Positions 24,186-34,301 of a stretch of DNA of 64,000 nucleotides are shown in pieces. Position numbers and translations under genes: made by a program. The DNA is taken from positions 2,212,874-2,276,873 of the forward strand of contig NC_013501.1 in the NCBI RefSeq assembly GCF_000024845.1, read 5' to 3'. The notes below the pieces were generated by a model. The model was given only the letters and a program-made list of their open reading frames with translations, made no database searches and was not told where the DNA came from. This stretch comes from Rhodothermus marinus DSM 4252. Lineage in GTDB: Bacteria > Bacteroidota > Rhodothermia > Rhodothermales > Rhodothermaceae. Every line of letters starts with the position of its first letter. Positions within the stretch are counted from its first letter, which is position 1.

Positions 24186-27100
24186 ATGCATCGCTTCAGC
24201 CATCTGCACTGCCACACCCAGTATTCGCTCCTTGACGGTGCCGCCCGCATTCAGACGCTGCTGGAACGGGCGGCCGAATACGAGATCGAAGCCGTCGCCA
24301 TCACCGACCACGGCAATCTGTTCGGCGTGCCGGAGTTTTACCGCACCGCCGAAAAGATCGGCATCCAGCCAATCATCGGCTGCGAGTTTTACCTGACGCC
24401 CACCAGTCGCCACGATCGCAACGAGCGCACCCGCTACCATCAGGTGCTGCTCGCCAAAAACGAAACGGGCTACCGCAACCTGATCAAGCTCTCCTCGCTC
24501 TCCTACCTGGAAGGCTACTATTACAAACCGCGCATCGACCACGAGCTGCTGACGCAATACCACGAAGGGCTGATCGCCACCACCTGCTGCCTGCAGGGCG
24601 AGATTCCGCAGACGATCCTGCACAAAGGCGAAGAGGCCGCCCGTAAACTTTTCGAGTGGTATCTGGAGCTGTTCGGCGAGGACTATTACATCGAGATTCA
24701 GGATCACGGGCTGCCCGAGCAGAAGAAGATCAATGCCATTCTGCTCCGGTGGGCCCGTGAGTACGGCGTCAGGGTGATCGCGACAAACGACGTGCACTAC
24801 GTCGATCGCACCGACTTCGAACCGCACGACGTGCTGCTCTGCCTGCAGACGGGCAAGGACATGTCGGATCCGAGCCGGCTGCGCTTCGACAACGACCAGT
24901 TCTACCTGAAAAGTCCGGCCGAGATGCGCCAGGCGCTGCTGTCCGACATCGAGCCGCGCCTGGTCGACGAGATGATGGCCAACACCGGCGAGGTGGCCGA
25001 CAAATGCCGCTTCCAGCTTCCCACCGGCAAGCTGCTCATGCCGCATTACCCGATCCCGCCCGAGTACAACGGCGACATGGACGCCTACCTGCGGGATCTG
25101 GTCTTCGAGGGGGCCCGCCGTCGCTACGGCGATCCGCTTCCGCACGAAGTGGCCGAGCGCCTGGAGCACGAGCTGGCCATCATCAAAAAGATGGGCTTTG
25201 CCGGCTACTTCCTGATCGTGCAGGACTTCACCACGGCTGCCCGACGGCTCGGCGTGCGCGTCGGTCCCGGACGCGGTTCGGCGGCCGGTAGCGCCGTGGC
25301 CTACTGCCTGGGCATCACGAACATCGACCCGCTCAAGTACGACCTGCTCTTCGAGCGCTTCCTGAACCCCGAGCGCGTCTCGATGCCCGACATCGACATC
25401 GACTTCGACGACCGCGGCCGCGGCAAGGTCATCGACTACGTCGTGCAGAAGTACGGCCGGGAGAACGTCTGCCAGATCATCACCTTCGGCACGATGGGCG
25501 CCAAGATGGCCATTCGCGACGTGGCCCGCGTGCTGGGGATCCCGCTGGCCGAAGCCGACCGCATCGCCAAGCTCATCCCCGACGGCCCCAAGGTCACGCT
25601 GGCCCAGGCCTACGAAGAGGTGCCCGAACTCCGCGCCCTCAAGGAAAGCAACGATCCGCAGATCCGCAAACTGCTCCACTATGCCGAGGTGCTCGAAGGC
25701 TCGGTGCGCCACACCGGCGTGCATGCGGCCGGGGTCATCATCGCGCCCGGCCGCGTGAGCGACTACGTGCCCGTGGCCGTCGCCAAGGGCAAAGACAACG
25801 ACACGGTCACCACCCAGTACGACGGCAAGTGGATCGAGGAGTTCGGGCTTCTCAAAATGGACTTCCTGGGGCTGAAGACGCTTACCATCCTGAACGACGC
25901 GCTTCAGCTCATCAAAGAAAACCACGGCATCGAGATCGACCTGGATCAGATTCCACTCGACGATCCGAAGACGTTCGAGCTGTTCCAGCGGGGCGAGACG
26001 GTCGCCATCTTCCAGTTTGAATCCGAGGGCATGCGCGAGTGGCTGCGCAAGCTCAAGCCCACGTCGATCGACGACCTGATCGCGATGAACGCGCTCTACC
26101 GGCCGGGCCCCATGGATCTGATCCCCAACTACATCGCCCGCAAGCACGGTCTGGAGCCCGTCGAGTACCCCCATCCTCTGCTCGAACCCGTCCTGAAGAA
26201 CACCTACGGCATTCCCATCTATCAGGAGCAGGTCATGCAAATGGCTCAGGTAATGGCCGGCTATACGCTCGGACAGGCCGACCTGCTACGCCGCTGCGTT
26301 GCTGAAGGTACCCTTATCGTAGATGCCCGCACCGGCCGCCGCGTCCCTGTGGAAGAAGTCCAGCCCGGCATGGAAGTCTGGTCGCTGGGCCCCGACCTCC
26401 GCCTGCACCGCGTTCCTGTACAGGCCCGATTTGACAACGGAATACAGACCGTTTACAAAGTCCGGACGCGCACAGGTCGCACCATCGAACTAACCGCCGA
26501 ACACCCACTACTGACGCTGCAGGGCTGGAAGCATTTGTGCGATTTGAAAGTGGGCGACGCGATCGCCGTTCCGATTTCCCTTGCTACAGAAGGCGATCTC
26601 TCCCCTGATCCAGCCCGCGTTAAACTTCTGGCCTACCTGCTGGGCGATGGCAACACGGTACATCGCACACCCCGCGGCGACGCCCCGACCGCCCGTTTCT
26701 TCACCTCCTCGCCGGCACTTCGCAACGACTTTCTGAATGCAGTCCAGACGCTGGGAGGACAGGTTCGCATTTACAAGCACCCGATCACCGGCGTCGAGAC
26801 GATCTACTGCACCGCTCCGAAAGGACAGGCGGACCCTGTGCTCACGTTAATTCGCGAAGTTGGTCTGATCGGACGTGCCCATGAAAAGCGCGTCCCCGAG
26901 GAGGTCTTTCGCTACACGCAGGCCGCCTTGCGTCTTTTCCTGGGCCGTCTCTGGAGTACGGATGGTTCTATTGAGAAAAAACGCCTGTCTTATTGCTCCA
27001 CCAGTATGGAGTTGATCGAGGATATTGCTCATCTACTTCTTCGACTGGGCATCAACACAATACGCCGTCAGCGCACTACCACCCATCGTCCCGCCTTTGA

Positions 27101-29009
27101 ACTGGTTATTACCGATCAGCGCGACATCGTTCTATTTGCTCGCCAGATTGGCCCTTACCTTGTCGGGGACAAAAAGAAACGCCTGAAGGCACTCGTCCGG
27201 CAAGCGCTGCAACGCGTGCGCAATCAATCGATTTATCTGATTCCAGCAGAAGTCGGTCATTTGGTTCGTGCGGCAAAAGTTAAAAGTGGACTGAGCTGGA
27301 CACATGCCGGAGCTCGGGTCGGGGTGCCCGGCACTTCGCTATCGGCCGGATTGAATCTGAAAACACCACGCCGAGCTCTCTCTCGCCACCGAACGGCGCT
27401 GCTCGGACGAGCCTTTGCTGATGAAACTTTACTGGCCCTTTCCGAGGGTGAGGTGCTCTGGGATCCCATCGTTGAAATCACCCCAGTTGGACGCAAACGC
27501 GTGTACGATCTTGCCGTGCCGCCCTTCGCCAACTTCGTTGCCCAGGACATTGTTGTGCACAACTCCATGGGCAAGAAGAAGGTAGAGGAAATGAAAAAGC
27601 ATCGGGAAATCTTTGTAGCCGGTGCGGCCGAGCGAGGCGTTGACGCGGAAACGGCCAATGCGGTCTTCGACATGATGGAGAAGTTCGCCGGGTACGGGTT
27701 CAACAAGTCGCACTCGGCGGCCTATTCCATCGTGGCCTATCAGACGGCCTATCTGAAGGCCAACTACCCGGCCGAGTTCATGGCGGCGGCGATGACCAGC
27801 GAAATGGGCGACACGAAGAAGCTGGCCGTGGTGCTCGACGAAGCCCGCCGCATGGGCCTGGAGCTGCTGCCGCCTTCGATCAACCGGAGCCAGGCACACT
27901 TCACCGTCGAAGACGGCCGCATTCGCTTCGGCCTGGGCGCCATCAAAGGCGTGGGCCTGGGTGCCATCGAGGCCATTCTCAAAGCCCGCGAAAAGCACGG
28001 CCCGTTTCGCACCATTTTCGACCTGATACGTCACCTGGACCTGCGCGTCGTCAACAAAAAGGTGCTCGAGTCGCTGGCGCGTGCCGGTGCGCTCGACGAG
28101 CTGGAAGGACACCGGGCCCAGCTCGTCGAGGCGATCGACCTGGCCGTCCAGTACGCGCAGAAGGTACAGGCTGACCGGATGGCCGGACAGGCCTCGCTCT
28201 TCGGCGAAAGCGGCACGCGCACGGCCCTGCCGCCGCCCAATCTGCCGGTGGTGCAGCCCTGGTCGCGTGCCCGCTGCCTGAAGGAGGAGCGCGAGCTGAT
28301 CGGCTTTTACGTGACGGGGCACCCGCTCGAAGCCTATCGCGCCGAGGTCAACGCCTTTGCCACCACCACGCTGGCCGAGCTGTCGCGCACGCTGGAGGAG
28401 GCGGACATGCCTCGCAACGGATCGACCAACGGACACACAAACGGCACAACGAACGGCCATGCGTACCGTCCGGCCCGTCCCCGTCATCGCATCTGCGGTA
28501 TCATCACCGAAGTGCAGCGGCGCATAGGGCGCAACGGCCGGCCGCTCGCCTTTGCCTCGATCGAAGACTTCACCGGTCAGGGCGAGCTGGTCATCTTTTC
28601 CTCGGTGCTGGAACGCGTCATGCCCTATCTGGAAGTGGACGCCGTTGTGCTCGTCGAGGGCCAGGTCGAGGTGCGCGGCGGCAGCGTCAAGGTGCTGGTG
28701 GACGAACTGTGGCCCATGTGGAAGGTGCGCGACGAGCTGGTCGAGGCGCTGGTGGTGCAGCTCGATCTGGAGCAAGTGCGGCCCGAGCAGCTCGACCGCT
28801 TCCACGCGCTCTGCCGCGAGCATGCCGGCCGCTGCAAGCTGTACTTCGACCTGCTCAGCCCCGACTTTCCGGGCGGCCGCCAGCGATTGCTGAGCCGACG
28901 CTGCCTGGTCGAGCTCAACGATACGCTGATGCAACAGACGCTGCGCCTCTTCGGCGCCGAGGCGATTCGCCTGGAAAGCCGCCGCCTGTCGGCCCCGGTG
29001 CGTTCATGA
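24186..29009 (+). CDS. dnaE: DNA polymerase III alpha subunit, interrupted by an in-frame intein
   Basis: Replicative C-family polymerase, 1607 codons; 1184 residues after removal of a 423-residue intein (residues 704-1126). The N-terminal PHP domain starts FSHLHCHTQYSLLDGAARIQ. The catalytic PDIDIDFDD lies at residues 401-409, matching the two catalytic Asp of E. coli alpha. The intein splits ADLLRR from SMGKKKVEEMKKHREIF, the polymerase fingers region. A helix-hairpin-helix region and an OB fold (RHRICGIITEVQRR onward) follow. A linker at residues 1411-1425 contains four Asn-Gly pairs (NGSTNGHTNGTTNGH). The gene is monocistronic as far as visible. Confidence 0.97.
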   Translation: MHRFSHLHCHTQYSLLDGAARIQTLLERAAEYEIEAVAITDHGNLFGVPEFYRTAEKIGIQPIIGCEFYLTPTSRHDRNERTRYHQVLLAKNETGYRNLIKLSSLSYLEGYYYKPRIDHELLTQYHEGLIATTCCLQGEIPQTILHKGEEAARKLFEWYLELFGEDYYIEIQDHGLPEQKKINAILLRWAREYGVRVIATNDVHYVDRTDFEPHDVLLCLQTGKDMSDPSRLRFDNDQFYLKSPAEMRQALLSDIEPRLVDEMMANTGEVADKCRFQLPTGKLLMPHYPIPPEYNGDMDAYLRDLVFEGARRRYGDPLPHEVAERLEHELAIIKKMGFAGYFLIVQDFTTAARRLGVRVGPGRGSAAGSAVAYCLGITNIDPLKYDLLFERFLNPERVSMPDIDIDFDDRGRGKVIDYVVQKYGRENVCQIITFGTMGAKMAIRDVARVLGIPLAEADRIAKLIPDGPKVTLAQAYEEVPELRALKESNDPQIRKLLHYAEVLEGSVRHTGVHAAGVIIAPGRVSDYVPVAVAKGKDNDTVTTQYDGKWIEEFGLLKMDFLGLKTLTILNDALQLIKENHGIEIDLDQIPLDDPKTFELFQRGETVAIFQFESEGMREWLRKLKPTSIDDLIAMNALYRPGPMDLIPNYIARKHGLEPVEYPHPLLEPVLKNTYGIPIYQEQVMQMAQVMAGYTLGQADLLRRCVAEGTLIVDARTGRRVPVEEVQPGMEVWSLGPDLRLHRVPVQARFDNGIQTVYKVRTRTGRTIELTAEHPLLTLQGWKHLCDLKVGDAIAVPISLATEGDLSPDPARVKLLAYLLGDGNTVHRTPRGDAPTARFFTSSPALRNDFLNAVQTLGGQVRIYKHPITGVETIYCTAPKGQADPVLTLIREVGLIGRAHEKRVPEEVFRYTQAALRLFLGRLWSTDGSIEKKRLSYCSTSMELIEDIAHLLLRLGINTIRRQRTTTHRPAFELVITDQRDIVLFARQIGPYLVGDKKKRLKALVRQALQRVRNQSIYLIPAEVGHLVRAAKVKSGLSWTHAGARVGVPGTSLSAGLNLKTPRRALSRHRTALLGRAFADETLLALSEGEVLWDPIVEITPVGRKRVYDLAVPPFANFVAQDIVVHNSMGKKKVEEMKKHREIFVAGAAERGVDAETANAVFDMMEKFAGYGFNKSHSAAYSIVAYQTAYLKANYPAEFMAAAMTSEMGDTKKLAVVLDEARRMGLELLPPSINRSQAHFTVEDGRIRFGLGAIKGVGLGAIEAILKAREKHGPFRTIFDLIRHLDLRVVNKKVLESLARAGALDELEGHRAQLVEAIDLAVQYAQKVQADRMAGQASLFGESGTRTALPPPNLPVVQPWSRARCLKEERELIGFYVTGHPLEAYRAEVNAFATTTLAELSRTLEEADMPRNGSTNGHTNGTTNGHAYRPARPRHRICGIITEVQRRIGRNGRPLAFASIEDFTGQGELVIFSSVLERVMPYLEVDAVVLVEGQVEVRGGSVKVLVDELWPMWKVRDELVEALVVQLDLEQVRPEQLDRFHALCREHAGRCKLYFDLLSPDFPGGRQRLLSRRCLVELNDTLMQQTLRLFGAEAIRLESRRLSAPVRS
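26295..27563 (+). mobile_element. DnaE intein with LAGLIDADG homing endonuclease
   Basis: Codons 704-1126 of dnaE. It begins with Cys (CVAEGTLIVDARTGRRVPVE, block A), has TAEHPLLTLQGW (block B with TxxH) and ends NFVAQDIVVHN before Ser+1 of the C-extein: a class 1 intein with all nucleophiles intact. Two dodecapeptide motifs, LLAYLLGDG (814-822) and FLGRLWSTDGS (918-928), keep both catalytic Asp, so the homing endonuclease may be active. Base composition is more A/T rich than the exteins (hand count 29/60 G+C at 26941-27000 versus 39/60 at 25381-25440), consistent with later acquisition. Confidence 0.95.
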
Positions 29010-29068
29010 ACGGCGGGCGCCAGTCCTGAACGGCACCTGTATCTTGCACGGGCACCGGTAGCGCGCAG

Positions 29069-29140
29069 CGGCACTTCGCTTACGCTCTGTGCTGATTACG
29101 AACGCGTTTGTAGCAAAGCCACGGAGGCGTCATCCGAAGT
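29069..29140. repeat. Dispersed intergenic repeat, copy A
   Basis: The 274-base gap between dnaE and groEL holds a stretch resembling two elements near 41.5 kb. Shared blocks are AGCGGCACT.CGCT, GTGC, TTACGA and ACGCGTTTGTAG, followed by CGGAGGCGTCATCCG. No reading frame of note is present. Function unknown. Confidence 0.55.
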
Positions 29141-29223
29141 GCGCTACGCAGAAGGGCCCTTCGCTTCGCGCCTGACCACAGGCCCGCACGGCTTCCAGAC
29201 AAAATGTTGTGCAGGTAACAAAA

Positions 29224-29254
29224 AAGCGGGGCTGCCGGTGTGGCAGCCCCGCTT
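29224..29254 (-). terminator. groEL terminator
   Basis: A perfect 13-bp G+C-rich stem (AAGCGGGGCTGCC / GGCAGCCCCGCTT) with a GGTGT loop, followed on the minus strand by a T run. It lies 30 bases beyond the groEL stop and ends the groES-groEL transcript. Confidence 0.9.
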
Positions 29255-29283
29255 CGGGGTTGCGGGGGTGTGTCAGGGCGCGC

Positions 29284-30933
<1,650 letters not shown>

Positions 30934-30989
30934 TCACCGGTTTCCGGACCACGGGTCACGAAAAAAGCGCCACGAACGATTCGCAGCGC

Positions 30990-31292
30990 TTACTTCTCCT
31001 CTTCGATAATCCCCAGGATGTCGGTCTCCCGCATGATGAGATACTCCTCGCCGTCGATCGTGATCTCGGTGCCGGCATACTTGCCGTAGAGCACCTTGTC
31101 GCCCTCCTTCACGCTCATCTCAATCTTGGTCCCGTTCTCCACACGCCCGGGACCGACGGCGATCACCGTACCCCGCTGCGGTTTCTCCTTGGCCGTGTCC
31201 GGAATGTACAGACCGCTTTCGGTCTTCTCCTCCGGCGGCTCCGGCTTGATTACAACCCGATCGCTCAGCGGCTTAATTTTAACCTTCGCCAT
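30990..31292 (-). CDS. groES: Co-chaperonin GroES
   Basis: A 100-residue Hsp10 lid. It starts [20 protein letters not shown] and has the mobile loop [19 protein letters not shown], then [10 protein letters not shown] and the C-terminal [14 protein letters not shown]. The ATG at 31292 has GGAGGT eight bases upstream. It is the first gene of the groESL operon, with CIRCE about 80 bases upstream, so heat-shock control through HrcA is expected. Confidence 0.98.
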   Translation of the reverse strand: MAKVKIKPLSDRVVIKPEPPEEKTESGLYIPDTAKEKPQRGTVIAVGPGRVENGTKIEMSVKEGDKVLYGKYAGTEITIDGEEYLIMRETDILGIIEEEK

Positions 31293-31370
31293 ATCGCGCA
31301 CCTCCATGGTTTTTTACGGTTGGTGGATGAAGCAACCCCGATCAGATTTTTAAGGATTGATCAAGATTTG

Positions 31371-31397
31371 TTAGCACTCTCATTTCGAGAGTGCTAA
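31371..31397 (-). promoter_or_regulatory. CIRCE operator (HrcA-binding site)
   Basis: TTAGCACTC - 9 bases - GAGTGCTAA, a perfect match to the CIRCE consensus, centred about 90 bases upstream of groES. HrcA bound here represses groESL until heat or misfolded protein titrates GroEL. hrcA itself is not in the window. Confidence 0.97.
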
Positions 31398-31524
31398 GCC
31401 TTCAACCGATCGTTTTTCGGGCGAGTTCCTGCCCTCCGTGAAGAAATCTCAAAACAAACTGGCATAGAACGGCCAGAATGTGTAGCTTTAAAGGACACAG
31501 GGTTTATCCTTCAATTTTATAACC

Positions 31525-31992
31525 ATGGCGTTACAATCGTCCCGCGTTCCTCTGCTGGCGGCCGGCGTCACCGGCCTGCTTCTGCTGCTGATCTCGCTGC
31601 CGCCGTTCGTGCCGCCTTCGATCCGGGCGTTGCTCATGGCGGCCTTCGCGCCGGTGTGCCACCAGTTGCCTGACCGTTCGTTCTGGATCGACGGAGTTCA
31701 GCTGGCCGTCTGCCAGCGCTGCTATGGAATCTATACCGGCCTTTTTCTGGGATCGCTGCTGCTGCCGCTGCTCGGCGACGGGGCGCGGTGGATTTACCGG
31801 CGGGCGCCTCTGGTACTGAGCGGGGCGCTGTTGCCTCCGGCGCTGGACTGGGGCCTGCAGCTTGTGCACCTCTGGCACAACACACCGCTTACGCGCACGC
31901 TCACCGGCCTCTGGTTCGGGCTGGGAGCCGGACTGCTCCTTGCGGCAACGCTGCGCTATGCGCCCCGGAAAACCCAACCCTGTCCGGCCTGA
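31525..31992 (+). CDS. DUF2085 membrane protein
   Basis: A 155-residue inner-membrane protein with four hydrophobic segments. The family mark is the Cys-rich region: APVCHQLPDRSFWIDGVQLA, then VCQRCYGIYTGLFLG, which gives the C-H-Q and C-x2-C-x-G-x-Y-x-G pattern. The Cys/His cluster could bind metal; function unknown. It is divergent from groES across the CIRCE region and is followed after 38 bases by another small membrane protein. Confidence 0.85.
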   Translation: MALQSSRVPLLAAGVTGLLLLLISLPPFVPPSIRALLMAAFAPVCHQLPDRSFWIDGVQLAVCQRCYGIYTGLFLGSLLLPLLGDGARWIYRRAPLVLSGALLPPALDWGLQLVHLWHNTPLTRTLTGLWFGLGAGLLLAATLRYAPRKTQPCPA

Positions 31993-32030
31993 TCTTTTCG
32001 GATAACTGTCCACCAAAACGATAACGGCTT

Positions 32031-32525
32031 ATGCAAGAGAAGCTCCCCTCCATCCTGCTGGGCGGCGCGGTCGTAGGCGTCGCCAACGTGCTGATTGCCC
32101 AGATTCCGGTCGTCGGTGGCTGCCTGGCCTGCCTGCTGTACATCGGGGCCGGGATGCTGGCCGTCTGGCATTACACGAATGCCTATCGGGTGACGCTTCC
32201 CGGTGGTCAGGGCGCTGTCATGGGCCTCCTGGCCGGCATCGTGGCTGCCCTGACCAGCGGCGTGCTGAGCATTCTGCTGATCCGCATCGGTGTGCTGCCC
32301 GACCCGATCGCCGCCATGGAGGCCAGCGGCCAGTTGAGCCAGATGCCGCCCGAGCAGGCGGAAATGACCGTGCGTGTCGTCCGCATGTTAACCGGCCCGC
32401 TCGGCCTGCTGATCGGCGCGGTGATCGGTGGCCTGATCGGGCTGATCGGCGGCGTCATCGGGGCCGCCACGTTCAAGAAAGGCCCGGCTGAGGAAGACAC
32501 GTCGGCTTCATCCGAGGTGATCTGA
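32031..32525 (+). CDS. Small membrane protein of unknown function
   Basis: A 164-residue protein with four hydrophobic, Gly-rich helices (SILLGGAVVGVANVLIAQIP, LLYIGAGMLAVWHY, MGLLAGIVAALTSGVLSILL and a C-terminal GLLIGAVIGGLIGLIGGVIG). A central polar loop (EASGQLSQMPPEQAEMTVR) separates the two pairs. It resembles DUF4199-like Bacteroidota proteins in layout, but I cannot assign a family. The 3' end overlaps a convergent gene by 18 bases. Confidence 0.7.
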   Translation: MQEKLPSILLGGAVVGVANVLIAQIPVVGGCLACLLYIGAGMLAVWHYTNAYRVTLPGGQGAVMGLLAGIVAALTSGVLSILLIRIGVLPDPIAAMEASGQLSQMPPEQAEMTVRVVRMLTGPLGLLIGAVIGGLIGLIGGVIGAATFKKGPAEEDTSASSEVI

Positions 32526-33002
32526 GCCGATCCGGGGCCGCCAGGGACGCCGCGCCCGGGGCGGCCCCAGCAACTCGGCCAGTACGATGGCTTCACGGAC
32601 GCCCTCGCGCTGCCGCAGGCGTCCGAGCCAGAAACGCGCCCGCGCCTGACTCCGGGTGGGCTTGGAGTCCGACGGGGATTCTTCGTCGAGCTCTGGCACA
32701 CTGCTGAGCGAGGTTTCCGGCGGAGACGTCTCCAGACTGTGGAACTCGGGCGCCCGGCTTTCCAGCGTGCGCGTCTGCTCCAGGCTGTGAAACTCTTCGT
32801 CCGCGGACGCCCGCCTTTCCCGTTTCGTCTCGGGCTCCGGCCAGCGCAGGGCTTCGCGGATCTCACGCAACGCCTCCTCCAGAGCCGGATCGGGCGGCGA
32901 AGCCGTCCGGGACGGCTGCTTTTTTGCACGCGTCTTTTTCCGACCGGCGGCCAGCAGGCCGTACGTGATAAAAATCAACAGAAGGATTTCCAGCAGGTTC
33001 AT
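32508..33002 (-). CDS. Single-pass membrane protein with acidic/Ser-rich cytosolic region
   Basis: A 164-residue protein starting with one transmembrane helix (LLEILLLIFITYGLLAA) followed by a basic cluster (GRKKTRAKKQ), so the rest is cytosolic. The body is low complexity and carries a repeated FHSLE motif (EEFHSLEQTR and PEFHSLETS). The C-terminus (FWLGRLRQREGVREAIVLAE) recovers a helical, conserved-looking segment. Function unknown. ATG at 33002; GTG at 33005 is possible. Confidence 0.6.
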   Translation of the reverse strand: MNLLEILLLIFITYGLLAAGRKKTRAKKQPSRTASPPDPALEEALREIREALRWPEPETKRERRASADEEFHSLEQTRTLESRAPEFHSLETSPPETSLSSVPELDEESPSDSKPTRSQARARFWLGRLRQREGVREAIVLAELLGPPRARRPWRPRIGSDHLG

Positions 33003-33149
33003 CACTCCGCTCGGGCTGCGCTACAGCAAAGCATACTGAACCGTCCGCCAATGGTTGCATGCTCTTACCGGAAAAAGGCGAACAGCATGGCTACAGGTGT
33101 CCCGATCGGCCATCCATATACCCTGCACCTGCGCATCGACGACCCCATC

Positions 33150-34301
33150 TTACCGCACAGGATTCTGTCCGAAAAGATCGGGCTGGAGGCGGCGCTGCTT
33201 GAGCAGTTCGATCAGGCGGCGGTTGGCGCGGGGAAATGCGTAGTGGTCCAGTTCGTTCAGCGGCACCCAGCGTAGCGGCAATCCGGCCCGCGAGCGCGGC
33301 ACGCCTTCCAGAAGCGTGCAGGGAAATGCATACAGCGTCACCCGGAAGTGGGTATAGGCATGGCGCACCGTGGCCAGACAGGGCCCCACCGCCACGCGCA
33401 CGCCCAGTTCTTCATGCAACTCGCGGGCGCAGGCGGCTTCGAGCGATTCGCCCGGTTCGCGCTTGCCCCCCGGAAACTCCCACAGCCCGCCCAGCAGTCC
33501 GTCTTCCGGCCGGCGCTGGATGAGCACGGCCCCTTCTTCGTTAAACAGTAGCCCCAGGGCCACTTCGTAATGCGGCACCGAAGCGCGCGGCGTCTGCACC
33601 GGAAAGGCCGTCGGATCGCCCATTGCCCGCGCCCGGCACACCTCACGGAGCGGACAGTCGTTGCAACGCGGCTGCACAGGCGTACAGACGGTGGCCCCCA
33701 GTTCCATCAGCGCCTGGTTGAACGTCCCGGGCTCCTCGTCCGAGATCAGCGCGTCGGCCACCTCCTGCAGCGCCCGACGCGTGGCCGAGGCCCTGGCGTC
33801 GTCCGCCACGGCCAGCACGCGCGTCAGCACCCGGATCACGTTGCCGTCGAGCACAGCGCGAGGCTCCCCGAAGGCGATGGAAGCCACGGCGGCCGCCGTA
33901 TAGGGTCCGACGCCGGGCAACCGACGCAGCGCCTCGTAGGTGGTCGGCAACCGGCCGCCATGCTCCGCGACGAGCTGGCGCGCTGCCCGGTGCAGGTTGC
34001 GGGCCCGGGCATAGTAGCCCAGCCCCTCCCAGCAGCGCAGCACGTCGTCGAGCGAAGCGGCCGCCAGCGCTTCGACGGTGGGAAAGGCTCTGAGAAACCG
34101 TTCATAGTACGGGCCGGCCTGATCGACCCGGGTCTGCTGCAGCATCACCTCTGCCACCCAGATGCGGTAGGGATCCCGCGTGCGCCGCCAGGGCAGATCG
34201 CGTGCGTGCCGGCGATACCAGTCGATCAGCCCGTGAAACGTCTCCCGAAGGGCGGGCGTCAGACGATCCAGATACGACCTGGACGAAGCGCGGCGGCTCA
34301 T
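33150..34301 (-). CDS. mutY: A/G-specific adenine glycosylase MutY
   Basis: A 383-residue base-excision repair enzyme that removes adenine opposite 8-oxoG. The catalytic Glu is in VAEVMLQQTRVDQA, and LPGVGPYTAAAVASIAFGEP is the helix-hairpin-helix, followed by the catalytic Asp in AVLDGNVIRVLTR. The iron-sulfur ligands are C-x6-C-x2-C-x5-C in CTPVQPRCNDCPLREVC. The C-terminal Nudix-type 8-oxoG reader has a complete Nudix box (GGKREPGESLEAACARELHE, then ELG). ATG at 34301 overlaps the ATG of the divergent outer-membrane gene (CATG); an upstream in-frame start at 34367 is possible. Confidence 0.95.
   Translation of the reverse strand: MSRRASSRSYLDRLTPALRETFHGLIDWYRRHARDLPWRRTRDPYRIWVAEVMLQQTRVDQAGPYYERFLRAFPTVEALAAASLDDVLRCWEGLGYYARARNLHRAARQLVAEHGGRLPTTYEALRRLPGVGPYTAAAVASIAFGEPRAVLDGNVIRVLTRVLAVADDARASATRRALQEVADALISDEEPGTFNQALMELGATVCTPVQPRCNDCPLREVCRARAMGDPTAFPVQTPRASVPHYEVALGLLFNEEGAVLIQRRPEDGLLGGLWEFPGGKREPGESLEAACARELHEELGVRVAVGPCLATVRHAYTHFRVTLYAFPCTLLEGVPRSRAGLPLRWVPLNELDHYAFPRANRRLIELLKQRRLQPDLFGQNPVR

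Noticed and set aside
24075-26240. A 721-codon minus-strand frame across dnaE
   Set aside because: Shadow of the dnaE N-extein; composition is His/Asp/Val-biased and there is no Shine-Dalgarno or domain.
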